Assembly: GCF_009766065.1 (NCBI RefSeq)
Contig: NZ_LMUE01000009.1
Span: forward strand, 532,196-596,195
From: Dyella sp. S184
GTDB lineage: Bacteria > Pseudomonadota > Gammaproteobacteria > Xanthomonadales > Rhodanobacteraceae
Length of the DNA stretch: 64,000 nucleotides
Direction of reading: 5' to 3'
Shown: in pieces, positions 39,762-50,709 of the stretch
Numbering within the stretch: position 1 is the first letter of the stretch
How the letters are laid out: each line of letters starts with the position of its first letter
Translations under genes and position numbers: made by a program
Notes under the pieces: model-generated
The model's database searches: none
The model's input: the letters and a program-made list of their open reading frames with translations, nothing else
Told to the model about the DNA's origin: nothing

Positions 39762-40217
39762 TTACTTGACCACGCGCAGATGCGGTGCGCCACGCTTGGG
39801 CTTGTCACCGCCAGCACCGGGCGCAGGTGGCGTGTCGTCGGGTTCCGGGGCTGACGGAGGCGGCATGTCACCACCACCCTCTTCTTCATCAGCCGGAAAC
39901 ATCATGCCCTGCCCATTTTCCTGGGCATACAACGCCAGGATTGCCTGCACCGGGATGTGGATGGTCTGGCTGGCACCGGAAAAGCGCGCCTGGAAACTGA
40001 CCCACTCGTTGCCCAGATCCAGACTTGCGACCGCACGCATGGCGAGATTGAGCACGACCTGACCGTTCTTGATCACCTGCGGGGGCACCTGCACACCCTT
40101 GAAAGTGGCGTCGACCAGCACGTAGGGCGTGAGATTGTTGTCACTGATCCAATCGTAGATCGCCCGCAGCAGGTACGGGCGATTGGAGCTCATCGGCACG
40201 GTTTCATTCTTGCTCAT
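39762..40217 (-). CDS. sspB: ClpXP specificity-enhancing factor SspB
   Basis: SspB delivers ssrA-tagged and other substrates to ClpXP. The 151-residue protein has the substrate-binding domain (SNRPYLLRAIYDWISDNNLT, then YVLVDATFKGVQVP and GQVVLNLAMRAV), a flexible Pro/Glu-rich linker, and a C-terminal ClpX-binding tail (RGAPHLRVVK). The start overlaps the end of sspA by 14 bases, the usual sspA-sspB arrangement. Confidence 0.95.
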   Translation of the reverse strand: MSKNETVPMSSNRPYLLRAIYDWISDNNLTPYVLVDATFKGVQVPPQVIKNGQVVLNLAMRAVASLDLGNEWVSFQARFSGASQTIHIPVQAILALYAQENGQGMMFPADEEEGGGDMPPPSAPEPDDTPPAPGAGGDKPKRGAPHLRVVK

Positions 40218-40842
40218 GGAGTTGCCGCATTACCTTTTCTTGGTCGGTCATGCTGCGCGCAAAACCCTGGCTGTGGAACAGGCGCTCACCATAATCGATG
40301 ATCGGCTTGCCTTCACGGCCCAGGTCGACCCCGAGCCAGGGCAGCCGCCAGATTACCGGCGCCACCAGGCAATCGGCCAGGCTCATTTCCGGATTGAGGA
40401 AGAATTTTGACGCCTTGAACAGCGGCAAAGTGGACAATAGTTGCTCGCGCAGGCGCTTGCGCGCGGCCTCGACCGGGCGACCACCGGCACGGATGGTATC
40501 CACCTCAGGCAGCCAGTCCTTCTCGATGCGCACCGCCGCCACGCGCAGGCGCGCGCGCGATTGCGGGTCGATCGGCATCAGCGGTGGATGCGGGTAACGC
40601 TCATCGAGGTATTCGCAGACCACGGCGGTGTCGAACAGGGTGAGATCACGATCGATCAGGGTTGGCGTGCTGGCATAGGGATTGAGGTCGATCAGATCCT
40701 CCGGCGGCTTGGCCGGATCGACCAGCACCCGTTCATAGCTGACCCCCTTGGCGGCCAACACCAACCGCGCGCGATGACACTGGATGTCATCCGCCGTGGT
40801 GTAGAGCGTCAGTACGGTACGTGAGCGAACGCTTTGAACCAT
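40204..40842 (-). CDS. sspA: stringent starvation protein A (SspA)
   Basis: This 212-residue glutathione-S-transferase-like protein lacks catalytic activity in E. coli and binds RNA polymerase during starvation. The N-terminal thioredoxin-like part is TLYTTADDIQCHRARLVLAA, with VDPAKPPEDLIDLNPYASTP and TLFDTAVVCEYLDERYPHP following, and the C-terminal part is helical. ATG 40842 was chosen over GTG 40848. It follows petC on the minus strand, the order seen in many beta- and gammaproteobacteria. Confidence 0.94.
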   Translation of the reverse strand: MVQSVRSRTVLTLYTTADDIQCHRARLVLAAKGVSYERVLVDPAKPPEDLIDLNPYASTPTLIDRDLTLFDTAVVCEYLDERYPHPPLMPIDPQSRARLRVAAVRIEKDWLPEVDTIRAGGRPVEAARKRLREQLLSTLPLFKASKFFLNPEMSLADCLVAPVIWRLPWLGVDLGREGKPIIDYGERLFHSQGFARSMTDQEKVMRQLHEQE

Positions 40843-40865
40843 GCGCACTTCCTCATCGATGAGAC

Positions 40866-40894
40866 GACTGCGGCGGCTCGTGGCCGCCGCAGTC
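40866..40894 (-). terminator. hairpin between petC and sspA
   Basis: A 12-bp perfect stem (gactgcggcggc / gccgccgcagtc) with a 5-base loop sits just after the petC stop. No T tract follows on the minus strand, so it may stabilise the pet mRNA or pause transcription rather than end it. Confidence 0.5.
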
Positions 40895-40912
40895 GGATGA
40901 TCCCTGGCGGCG

Positions 40913-41641
40913 TCAGTGGACGTCCTTCCAGTATTCCTTCTTGAGCATGGCGGCCAGCAAGGTGAAGAACGCCAGGAACAGCAGCACCCAGATGCCGTAA
41001 TGATGGCGCTGCAAGGCGGCCGGCTCCGAAGCGTATTCCAGGAAGCTGGTCAGGTCACGAGTAGCCTGCTGGTACTGCGCCGGCGTCAGCTTGCCCGGCT
41101 TGGTCAATTCCAGTTTCTCCACCTCGTCGGTACCCGGCTTCATCACCGCCGTCTGCATCCCTTGCAGCTCCCACAGCGGGAACGGCATGGCGGCATTCGG
41201 CAAGGTGGTGTTGTTCCAGCCGATCGGGCTTTTCGGATCCAGGTAGAACGTATTGAGGTAGGTGTAGACCCAGTCTGCACCCTTCGCACTCACTTCCAAC
41301 GACAGATCCGGCGGCGCCTTGCCGAACCACTTGCCGGCCGACTCCGGCGGCATGTGCGAAACAATCGGGTCGTCGAACCTGGCGCCGGTGAAATCGAGGT
41401 TCTGCATCACTTCCTGTTCGGACAGGCCCAGGTCCTCGGCGATGCGCGAATAACGCACATACTTCAGCGAGTGGCAGCCGACGCAGTAGTTGAAGAACAG
41501 CCTGGCGCCACGCTGCAGCGAGGCTTGGTCGCGTACGTCGGAGCCGGACTTGAGCAGCCCGCCTTCGCCTTCGGCGTGCGCCGGCATGGTGCCAACCAGC
41601 AGCCCGAGCGCCAGCGCGGCCGAGGAGAGGAAATGCTTCAT
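40913..41641 (-). CDS. petC: cytochrome c1 of the bc1 complex
   Basis: The 242-residue product has a signal peptide (FLSSAALALGLLVGTMPAHA), heme-binding NYCVGCHSLKYVRYSR (CxxCH), the region around LPNAAMPFPLWELQG that supplies the axial methionine, and a C-terminal membrane anchor (YGIWVLLFLAFFTLLAAML). Cytochrome c1 passes electrons from the Rieske protein to soluble cytochrome c at the periplasmic face. ATG 41662 is an alternative start that overlaps the petB stop; 41641 gives the tighter signal peptide. Confidence 0.96.
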   Translation of the reverse strand: MKHFLSSAALALGLLVGTMPAHAEGEGGLLKSGSDVRDQASLQRGARLFFNYCVGCHSLKYVRYSRIAEDLGLSEQEVMQNLDFTGARFDDPIVSHMPPESAGKWFGKAPPDLSLEVSAKGADWVYTYLNTFYLDPKSPIGWNNTTLPNAAMPFPLWELQGMQTAVMKPGTDEVEKLELTKPGKLTPAQYQQATRDLTSFLEYASEPAALQRHHYGIWVLLFLAFFTLLAAMLKKEYWKDVH

Positions 41642-41654
41642 CGTGATCTGCCGC

Positions 41655-42956
41655 TTAGTCATGCATCGTCACCCGATCAGGAACCGGCTTGGTCTTTTCC
41701 CAGCCGAAATGCGTGTAGGCCCAAAGGAACGCGAAGAAGCCGAAGTAGAGCAGGGTCATCAGACGGCCAAACGCGTTTTCCCAGGTCGTCAGGTCGACAT
41801 TGCCGAACCACTCGGGGATCACTTCGGCGGTGATGCCGGCTCCGACTGCGCCGAGACCGAGGAACGCGATCACGAACACGCCCAGCGCCACCTTGTAACC
41901 GGTGCCGCGGTAGCGGATCGACTTGACCTGGCCGCGGTCGAACCACGGAAACAGGAACAACACGGCTATCGCGCCGAACATCGCCAGCACACCCCACACG
42001 GCCGTGCCGAATAACGACGGGATCATGCGCACGATCGCGTAGAACGGAGTGAAGTACCACACCGGCTTGATCTCGGCCGGAGTGACCAGATTGTTGGCCA
42101 TGATCGAGTTGTCGTGCTCGAGGAACCAGCCACCGAAGGTCGGCGCGAAGAAGATGATGAAGGCCGCGATCAGCAGGAAGAAACCCACGCCGACCAGATC
42201 CTTCACCGTGTAGTACGGGTGGAACGGAATGCCGTCGGCCGGCTTCAATGCGTCCCAGCGGTTGCCCTTGGGGCCCTTCTTGATCTCGACGCCATCCGGG
42301 TTGTTCGAACCCACTTCGTGCAGCGCGGCGATGTGCAGCACTACCAGCAGCAGCAGCACGAGCGGCAACGCAATCACGTGCAGTGCAAAGAAGCGGTTCA
42401 GCGTGGCATCGGCCGGCAGGAAGTCGCCCATGATCCATTCGACCAAGGTGCTGCCGATCACCGGGATGGTGCCGAACAGCGACACGATCACCTTGGCACC
42501 CCAGAACGACATGTTGCCCCACGGCAGCACGTAGCCCATGAACGCCTCGGCCATCAGCACCAGGAAGATCAGCATGCCGAGCAGCCACACCAGCTCGCGC
42601 GGCTTCTTGTACGAGCCGTACATGATGCCGCGGAACATGTGCAGGAACACCACCACGAAGAACAGCGAGGCGCCGGTGGAATGCATGTAGCGGATCAACC
42701 AGCCCCACTCCACGTCACGCATGATGTACTGCACCGAGTCGAAGGCTCCCGCCGCGCTCGGGTTGTAGTTCATGGTGAGGAAGATGCCGGTGACGATCTG
42801 GTTGATCAGCACCACGATCGCCAGCGAACCGAAGTAGTACCAGAGATTGAAGTTCTTCGGCGCGTAGTACTCCGTCATGTGCTTGCGGTACATCGGCATC
42901 ATGTTCGGCGCGCGCTCGGTGACCCAGTCACCGATTTTCGTGAATACGTTGGCCAT
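41655..42956 (-). CDS. petB: cytochrome b of the bc1 complex
   Basis: The 433-residue integral membrane subunit has paired heme ligands in helices B and D (RYMHSTGASLFFVVVFLHMF and FALHVIALPLVLLLLVVLH). The quinone-site segments are AFMGYVLPWGNMSFWGA and a PEx-type loop region reading PAEIKPVWYF. About eight to nine hydrophobic helices are visible. The start shares a base with the petA stop, and the stop overlaps the longer petC start. Confidence 0.97.
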   Translation of the reverse strand: MANVFTKIGDWVTERAPNMMPMYRKHMTEYYAPKNFNLWYYFGSLAIVVLINQIVTGIFLTMNYNPSAAGAFDSVQYIMRDVEWGWLIRYMHSTGASLFFVVVFLHMFRGIMYGSYKKPRELVWLLGMLIFLVLMAEAFMGYVLPWGNMSFWGAKVIVSLFGTIPVIGSTLVEWIMGDFLPADATLNRFFALHVIALPLVLLLLVVLHIAALHEVGSNNPDGVEIKKGPKGNRWDALKPADGIPFHPYYTVKDLVGVGFFLLIAAFIIFFAPTFGGWFLEHDNSIMANNLVTPAEIKPVWYFTPFYAIVRMIPSLFGTAVWGVLAMFGAIAVLFLFPWFDRGQVKSIRYRGTGYKVALGVFVIAFLGLGAVGAGITAEVIPEWFGNVDLTTWENAFGRLMTLLYFGFFAFLWAYTHFGWEKTKPVPDRVTMHD

Positions 42957-43561
42957 TACGCAGCTCCCTTCGGATCCACACCAATCTGGATGGTCGAATC
43001 GTCAATGAAGTTATATGGCGGGATTTCCATGTTCTTCGGCGCCGGTACCCCTTGATAGACGCGACCGGCCATGTCGTAGCGCGAGTGATGGCACGGGCAG
43101 TAATAGCCACCTTGCCAGTTCGGATCGAACGGCTCCGGCTTCATCTCGCCCACGAAGTTCGGTACGCAACCCAGATGGGTGCAGATACCCACCATCACTA
43201 GCCACTCGGGCTTGATCGAACGGGTCTCGTTCTGTGCATATTTCGGCTGCTGCGCGGCCGAGCTGCCGTCCGACTTCGGATCGACCAGCCGCGGGTCCTG
43301 CTGTGGCAATGCCGCCAACTGGGCCGGCGTGCGATTGACGATAAACACCGGCAGGCTGCGCCAGCCCACGATCAACTGCTGACCAGGCTCGATTTTTTTC
43401 AACGACTGGGTAACCGGAGCACCAGCGGCCTTCGCACGCGCGCTGGGTTCCCACGACTTGATGAAGGGCACAGCTGCCGACACGATTCCAAGACCACCAA
43501 CCACCGCAGTGGTTGCTGTAAGGAAACGGCGGCGGCCGTGATCGACGACTTCGTTCGCCAT
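42956..43561 (-). CDS. petA: ubiquinol-cytochrome c reductase, Rieske iron-sulfur subunit
   Basis: The 201-residue product has an N-terminal twin-arginine-like segment (GRRRFLTATTAVVGG) and membrane anchor, and the two cluster-binding boxes CTHLGC and CPCHHSRYD (two Cys and two His ligate [2Fe-2S]). It is the first gene of petABC. ATG 43561 matches bacterial Rieske starts; the frame stays open further upstream with no family resemblance. It is divergent from the DegS-like protease gene. Confidence 0.97.
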   Translation of the reverse strand: MANEVVDHGRRRFLTATTAVVGGLGIVSAAVPFIKSWEPSARAKAAGAPVTQSLKKIEPGQQLIVGWRSLPVFIVNRTPAQLAALPQQDPRLVDPKSDGSSAAQQPKYAQNETRSIKPEWLVMVGICTHLGCVPNFVGEMKPEPFDPNWQGGYYCPCHHSRYDMAGRVYQGVPAPKNMEIPPYNFIDDSTIQIGVDPKGAA

Positions 43562-43718
43562 CAGGCTCTCCGGTACTTGCACATGGTGGGATTTTGGGCC
43601 CCGCAAAAATCGCGTTAGTGTAGCGTCAGGCCCTGCCCCGTACAATAAAACCGCATCCCGGCGAAAGCCGATCCGCCGTGACCCTCGCCATGATTTGCCG
43701 GAACCCTCTTCTTTCGAC

Positions 43719-44900
43719 ATGAAACATGCCGCCGGCACGCTTGCCTTCATCGCCCGCTTCGTCGTCCTCGGCCTGGCGGTAGCGTTCGTGATCAGCCTGT
43801 TCTGGCCCGGCAGTGGCGAGCGTCTGCGCGCGCGTTTCGGCCTGACCACGCCGCCGTCCTCATCGACGGCGGTCGCCACGCATACGGTCAACGGCCCGGT
43901 TTCATACGCCGACGCGGTGGCCACCGCGGCACCCTCGGTGGTGAACATCTACGCCAACAAGGTCGTCACAGAGCCAGCCGTACGGATGTACGACAACCCG
44001 GTGCTGCAGCAATTGTTCGGCGGCCAGCCCACGACTTACCAGCATAGCGAGCAGACCCTCGGCTCCGGCGTCATCGTCAGTGCGCAGGGTCAGGGCTACG
44101 TGCTGACCAACAACCACGTGATCGCCCACGCCTCCGACATCCAGGTGCTGCTGTACGACGGTCGCGTCGCCAAGGCCACCCTCGTCGGTGCGGACGAGGA
44201 AACCGACCTGGCGGTATTGAAGATCGACGCCAACAATCTGCCGGTGATCCAGATGGCCGACCACCAGTTGCTGCGTGCCGGTGACGTGGTGCTGGCGATC
44301 GGCAACCCGCTCGGCCTCAACCAGACCGTGACCATGGGCATCGTCAGTGCCGTGGGGCGCCAGTTGAACAGTACCAGCCCCGAAGAGTTCATCCAGACCG
44401 ATGCCGCCATCAACCTGGGCAATTCGGGTGGCGCACTCATCAACACCCAGGGTGAGCTGGTCGGCATCAACACCTTGCTGATCAGCAAGACCTCCGGCGC
44501 CGAGGGCATCGGCTTCGCGATTCCGGTGGCCACCGCGCGCAAGGTACTGGATCAGCTCATCACTACGGGACACGTCGTGCGCGGCTGGCTGGGCGCCGAT
44601 TATGCGTTCGTGCCGTTGGCGGCCAACGGCGGCCTGCCGGCAGCGGCGCGCGGCGTCCAGGTCACCGAGGTCGATCCCGGGGGCCCGGCGGCGCAAGCCG
44701 GCATCAAGCCCAACGACATCCTGCTGCGCATCGGCAATGACGACATCCTCGATCCAGCCGATCTACGCCGGCGCGAAGCCGCCTTGAAGCCTGGCAGCGT
44801 AGTGAAGGTCTCCGGCCTGCGCGATGGAGTCCCGCTCCATGTCGAGGTCACCCTGGTCCAACGACCACCGACAAGCGCCGGGCCCTCGCTCGGCGATTGA
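43719..44900 (+). CDS. DegS/DegQ-like trypsin-fold periplasmic protease
   Basis: The 393-residue protein has one N-terminal membrane anchor (FIARFVVLGLAVAFVISLF). The serine-protease domain has triad His133 (NNHVIAH), Asp163 (EETDLAVLKID) and Ser236 (LGNSGGAL). There is a single PDZ domain at about 285-385 (GVQVTEVDPGGPAAQAGI). One PDZ plus anchor is the DegS layout; DegS cleaves the anti-sigma factor RseA in the envelope stress response. No rseA is in the window, so the substrate is inferred. The gene ends one base from the convergent transglycosylase gene. Confidence 0.92.
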   Translation: MKHAAGTLAFIARFVVLGLAVAFVISLFWPGSGERLRARFGLTTPPSSSTAVATHTVNGPVSYADAVATAAPSVVNIYANKVVTEPAVRMYDNPVLQQLFGGQPTTYQHSEQTLGSGVIVSAQGQGYVLTNNHVIAHASDIQVLLYDGRVAKATLVGADEETDLAVLKIDANNLPVIQMADHQLLRAGDVVLAIGNPLGLNQTVTMGIVSAVGRQLNSTSPEEFIQTDAAINLGNSGGALINTQGELVGINTLLISKTSGAEGIGFAIPVATARKVLDQLITTGHVVRGWLGADYAFVPLAANGGLPAAARGVQVTEVDPGGPAAQAGIKPNDILLRIGNDDILDPADLRRREAALKPGSVVKVSGLRDGVPLHVEVTLVQRPPTSAGPSLGD

Positions 44901-44901
44901 T

Positions 44902-46068
44902 TCAGCCGCGTCCGCCCGCGGCAGCCAGCGGTGGATGGATCACCGCGCCGTAGCGCTTGCGCAGGGTTTCCACGCGCTCTACATACACTTGGGTTTCGGC
45001 GTACGGCGGCACCCCGCTGTAGCGCTGCACCGCGCCAGGGCCGGCGTTGTAGGCAGCCGCAGCCAGTCGCTCGCTGCCGTTGAAATCATGCAGCAGCAGG
45101 CTCAGGTAACGTGCACCGCCGCGGATGTTCTGGTCGGTGTCGAATGCATCCAGCACACCCATGTCGCTGGCTGTGGCCGGCATCAACTGCATCAGGCCCT
45201 GCGCCCCCTTCAGCGACAGTGCGCGCGGATTGAACGCGCTCTCGGCATGGATGATCGCGCGCAGGAATGCCTCGTCGACTCCATACTCGATGCTGGCGGC
45301 GCGAATCGTGTCGGCGTAGGCGATCAGGTTCAGTGAAACACTACCCCAGCGGATCGTTGAGTGCAGGTCGCAGGCAACACAACTGGCGATGTAGGTGAAC
45401 AACATGGTCACGGTGTGACCTTTCTGGCCGGTTGGTTGCAGGTTGGTGTATTCCACACTGCCGTCCGCCTGCACGATGCGATAGACCGCACCGCGCAGGA
45501 CACGGGTGTCCGGTGCATCCGCGATCGCTGGCAGCGGCGCCTCGGTACCGCGAGATTCGTGATAGCTCCACTTGCCTGGTGTGCCGGTGATGGCTGTTGC
45601 CAACGGCGGCTTCGCGGTGGTTTCGACCGAACCCTGCACCGCAGCCAGTGAAACGCGCTGCACCTTCGCCTCACCGAGTCCACGCGCGCTGGTCGTGGCC
45701 GAGCCTTGAACATTGGCGAGCGCGGTCGGCCGGCTCCCATCGGCGGCAAGACTGCGCGCGGTGGTCTCGACCGAACCCGTCACCCCGATCAACGAGGTCC
45801 GTGGCGGCGGCAGTTCCTGGTGACGTGGCGCCGGCGCCGCATAGGTGCTGATCGCCTTGCAGCCGTGGTAGCCGACCTTGCTGCTGCTGAATGCCACTTC
45901 GCCGCTGGCACCGGTGCACTGGTAAAGCGTGCCGGCGCGCGCGCTGCTGCACCAGCATCCGGCCCACAGCAGCGCACAGCCCAGCCCGACCCGGAACAGG
46001 ATCGAGCGAATTGGGAAGCCCCCGGCAGGCCGATCGACGCTTCCCCCGTGGCTTGCAACGTCGAGCAT
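44902..46068 (-). CDS. lytic transglycosylase with internal repeats
   Basis: The 388-residue product has a hydrophobic, Cys-containing leader (LGCALLWAGCWCSSARAG) and two DUF4124-like segments (47-64 and 195-210). The C-terminal SLT domain (about 245-375) has catalytic Glu276 in IIHAESAFNP, then GAQGLMQLMPATA and AAYNAGPGAV. It should cleave peptidoglycan between MurNAc and GlcNAc. Between the DUF4124-like parts lie three degenerate copies of a GSVETTAR-like unit (about 94-106, 119-129, 144-153). ATG 46068 is chosen; longer starts to 46278 give unlikely sequence. Confidence 0.85.
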   Translation of the reverse strand: MLDVASHGGSVDRPAGGFPIRSILFRVGLGCALLWAGCWCSSARAGTLYQCTGASGEVAFSSSKVGYHGCKAISTYAAPAPRHQELPPPRTSLIGVTGSVETTARSLAADGSRPTALANVQGSATTSARGLGEAKVQRVSLAAVQGSVETTAKPPLATAITGTPGKWSYHESRGTEAPLPAIADAPDTRVLRGAVYRIVQADGSVEYTNLQPTGQKGHTVTMLFTYIASCVACDLHSTIRWGSVSLNLIAYADTIRAASIEYGVDEAFLRAIIHAESAFNPRALSLKGAQGLMQLMPATASDMGVLDAFDTDQNIRGGARYLSLLLHDFNGSERLAAAAYNAGPGAVQRYSGVPPYAETQVYVERVETLRKRYGAVIHPPLAAAGGRG

Positions 46069-46311
46069 GGACGCAGTGTGCCGCCACGCGCCTCTGGCGC
46101 CAAGTGCGCCGTCGCCATTTCGTGCGCCATGCAGCGTTCGCCGAATGCCTGGATCACGCGACACCCGGGACGCCCGCCCGGCACCGCGCCAGTTGCCGCA
46201 AGTGCTTGATATGTCATGCCAGGTCGACTGGCAGGCCGGCTTGCAGGCAGGTAAACTGCACGGTTCAGCGGATTGCACCTACTGCTTCACGAACCACGGT
46301 ATTCCCACGCC

Positions 46312-47655
46312 ATGAGCGGCAAGCTTTTCATCAAGACCCACGGTTGCCAGATGAACGAGTACGACTCGGCCAAGATGGCCGACGTGCTGAAGGCGTCGCA
46401 TGGCATGGAACTGACCCAGGACGAGTCCGAGGCGGACGTGATTCTGATCAATACCTGCTCGATCCGCGAGAAGGCCCAGGAAAAGGTGTTCAGCCAGCTC
46501 GGCCGCTGGAAACAGCACAAGAAGGACGGCAAGCCGGTGCTGATCGGGGTGGGTGGCTGCGTGGCAAGCCAGGAGGGCGACGCCATCGTCAAGCGTGCAC
46601 CTTACGTTGACCTGGTGTTCGGACCGCAGACGCTGCATCGCCTGCCCGAGCTGATCGAGAAGCAGCGCGCCAGCGGCCTGCCGCAAGTGGACATCAGCTT
46701 CCCCGAGATCGAGAAGTTCGACCGCCTGCCCGAACCGCGCGCCGAAGGCCCGACCGCCTTCGTCTCGATCATGGAAGGCTGTTCGAAGTACTGCAGCTAC
46801 TGCGTGGTGCCGTACACCCGCGGTGAGGAAATCAGCCGTCCATTCGACGACGTCATCGTCGAGGTCGCCAAGCTCGCCGCGCAAGGCGTGCGCGAGGTGA
46901 ACCTGCTCGGCCAGAACGTCAACGCCTATCGCGGCCCGACCCACGACGGCGGCATTGCCGATCTCGCCGTGCTGATCCACGCGATCGCGCAGATCGACGG
47001 CATCGGCCGCATCCGCTTCACCACCTCGCATCCGCTGGAGTTCTCCGACTCGCTGATCGAGGCGTATGCGAATGTGCCCCAGCTGGCGAACTACCTGCAC
47101 CTGCCGGTGCAGGCCGGCTCGGACCGCATCCTCAGCGCGATGAAGCGCGGCTATACCGCGATCGAGTTCAAGCAGAAGATCCGCAAGCTACGCGCGGTGC
47201 GTCCGGATATCTGCGTGTCCTCCGATTTCATCGTCGGCTTCCCCGGCGAGACTGCTGAGGATTTCGAGAAGACCATGAAGCTTATCGACGACATCGGTTT
47301 CGACCAGAGCTTCTCCTTCATCTTCTCCTCGCGTCCCGGCACGCCGGCGGCGAATCTCGCCGACGACACACCAGCGACGGAGAAGCACGCACGACTGATG
47401 CGCTTGCAGGCAACCATCAACGCCAACGCGAAGAAGATCAGCCAGGCGATGATCGGCAGCGTGCAGCGCGTACTGGTGGAAAAACCCAGCACGCGCGATG
47501 CGAGCGAGCTGACCGGTCGCACCGAGAACATGCGTTTCGTCAACTTCCCCGGCCATCCGCGCCTGATCGGCCAGTTCGTCGACGTGGTGATCACCGAAGC
47601 GATGAGCAACTCGCTGCGCGGGCGCCTGCAGCTGACTGACGACGTGGCGGCCTGA
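46312..47655 (+). CDS. miaB: tRNA-2-methylthio-N6-dimethylallyladenosine synthase (MiaB)
   Basis: MiaB is a radical-SAM methylthiotransferase that modifies A37 of tRNAs reading UNN codons. The 447-residue product has the N-terminal cluster cysteines 12, 49 and 83, the radical-SAM cluster Cys157, Cys161 and Cys164 ([17 protein letters not shown]), and a C-terminal TRAM domain ([18 protein letters not shown] onward). ATG 46312 begins [19 protein letters not shown]. It is divergent from the transglycosylase gene. Confidence 0.97.
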   Translation: MSGKLFIKTHGCQMNEYDSAKMADVLKASHGMELTQDESEADVILINTCSIREKAQEKVFSQLGRWKQHKKDGKPVLIGVGGCVASQEGDAIVKRAPYVDLVFGPQTLHRLPELIEKQRASGLPQVDISFPEIEKFDRLPEPRAEGPTAFVSIMEGCSKYCSYCVVPYTRGEEISRPFDDVIVEVAKLAAQGVREVNLLGQNVNAYRGPTHDGGIADLAVLIHAIAQIDGIGRIRFTTSHPLEFSDSLIEAYANVPQLANYLHLPVQAGSDRILSAMKRGYTAIEFKQKIRKLRAVRPDICVSSDFIVGFPGETAEDFEKTMKLIDDIGFDQSFSFIFSSRPGTPAANLADDTPATEKHARLMRLQATINANAKKISQAMIGSVQRVLVEKPSTRDASELTGRTENMRFVNFPGHPRLIGQFVDVVITEAMSNSLRGRLQLTDDVAA

Positions 47656-47704
47656 CACGCTCTTCGCACAACATCCCGCGCTCTCCTGCCAAGGCTCCCG
47701 TCGC

Positions 47705-48901
47705 ATGCATCGCACCGGCTCCATCCTGCTGCTGTTCGCGTTGCTGCTGTTCGGCACGCTGTCCAGCGCCCATGCCAGCGTCGCCAATGCACCCGGCGCC
47801 AACCTCGAGGTATCGCTGATCACCTACGGCCCCGGCGCAACCTACTGGGAGCGCTTCGGCCACGATGCGATCGAGTTGCGCGACAGCGTTTCGGGCGAAG
47901 CGGTCGACTTCAACTACGGCGTGTTCGACTTCAACGAGTCGAACTTCTTTCTCAACTTCGCCCGCGGCCGCATGCATTACCTGATGGACGCCGGGTACAG
48001 CGCACCCGAGCAGGCCAGCTATGTAGAGGATGGCCGTTCGGTGACCCGCCAGCGGCTGGCGCTGAATGCCGACCAGGCCGGCGCACTACGCGACTTTCTG
48101 CTGTGGAACCTGCGCCCGGAAAACGCCGGCTACAACTACGACTACTACGCCGACAACTGCACCACCCGCGTGCGCGATGCGCTGAACCAGGCACTCGGTG
48201 GGATATTGAAAACACAGCTCACTGCGCGCGCCGGCGGCATGACCTATCGTCAGCAGACCGCACGCCTGATGAGCGCGCAACCGTGGTTGATGCTGATCAT
48301 GGATCTGGGTCTGGGGCCGTATGCCGACCAGCCGCTCAACGCTTGGCAGGAAAGTTTTCTGCCGATGGTGCTGCAGGCGCAATTGCGCGATGTACACCTC
48401 GACAACGGCCAGCCGCTGCTGCTGAGTGAACAGCTGCTGTCACCGAACCGGCTCGATGTACCGCCAGCCACCGCACCCGACCTGCGCCTGCCGCTAGCAC
48501 TGGCTGGGTTGTTGATCGCCGCGCTGATCGTCGCGACGCGACGCTGGTGGCACACCGGTTACGCCTTGCTCGGCACGCTGTACCTGCTAGCGGCCGGCCT
48601 CGTCGGCATCCTGCTGCTGGTGCTGTGGACGCTGACCGCGCATCACTCGGCGTGGGCCAACGCCAACCTGTTGCTGTTCAATCCGCTGGCGTTCCTGCTG
48701 CTGCCCACACTGTGGCGATCGCGTCGCGGCCTCGCTGCCTCACGCTTCATCGATGGCGTGATCGCGCTGCAGCTGCTCGCCGCCCTGATCGCGATCCTGC
48801 TGCATCTGTTGCCTGGCGTCGTGCAGCAGAACCAGCCGTGGCTGCTGTTCGCGCTGCCCTGCTGGCTGGCATTGGCATGGAGCCTGCGGCGCGCCGGGTG
48901 A
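47705..48901 (+). CDS. DUF4105 family membrane protein
   Basis: The 398-residue product has a signal peptide (ILLLFALLLFGTLSSAHA). The periplasmic DUF4105 domain (TYGPGATYWERFGHDAIELR, VDFNYGVFDFNESNFF, then YNYDYYADNCTTRVRDAL, with conserved His and Cys like an NlpC-type fold) is followed by four to five membrane helices from about residue 262. Function unknown; a hydrolase-like role has been suggested for the domain. It follows miaB by 49 bases. Confidence 0.85.
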   Translation: MHRTGSILLLFALLLFGTLSSAHASVANAPGANLEVSLITYGPGATYWERFGHDAIELRDSVSGEAVDFNYGVFDFNESNFFLNFARGRMHYLMDAGYSAPEQASYVEDGRSVTRQRLALNADQAGALRDFLLWNLRPENAGYNYDYYADNCTTRVRDALNQALGGILKTQLTARAGGMTYRQQTARLMSAQPWLMLIMDLGLGPYADQPLNAWQESFLPMVLQAQLRDVHLDNGQPLLLSEQLLSPNRLDVPPATAPDLRLPLALAGLLIAALIVATRRWWHTGYALLGTLYLLAAGLVGILLLVLWTLTAHHSAWANANLLLFNPLAFLLLPTLWRSRRGLAASRFIDGVIALQLLAALIAILLHLLPGVVQQNQPWLLFALPCWLALAWSLRRAG

Positions 48902-48959
48902 CTCAGCTAGCTGGCGCCACCCACTCCAGCTGGCACCAGCACATTGCCAGCGTGATCCT

Positions 48960-50514
<1,555 letters not shown>

Positions 50515-50709
50515 ACTGAAGCGTGAGTCGGCGAAAAGGTGGATTCAGTCGCTTGTTGAATCCAACGCGCGGACTTATGACGTTAAAATGCGAATATGCC
50601 ATGGTAATGGAAATACGCTGGCGCAGAAACGACAGTGACCGCAGATCGGCATGACCGATGCCTTGTCGCCACGGCGACCCGGCGTCAGCCCTCCCTCTTC
50701 CGAGCCCCC

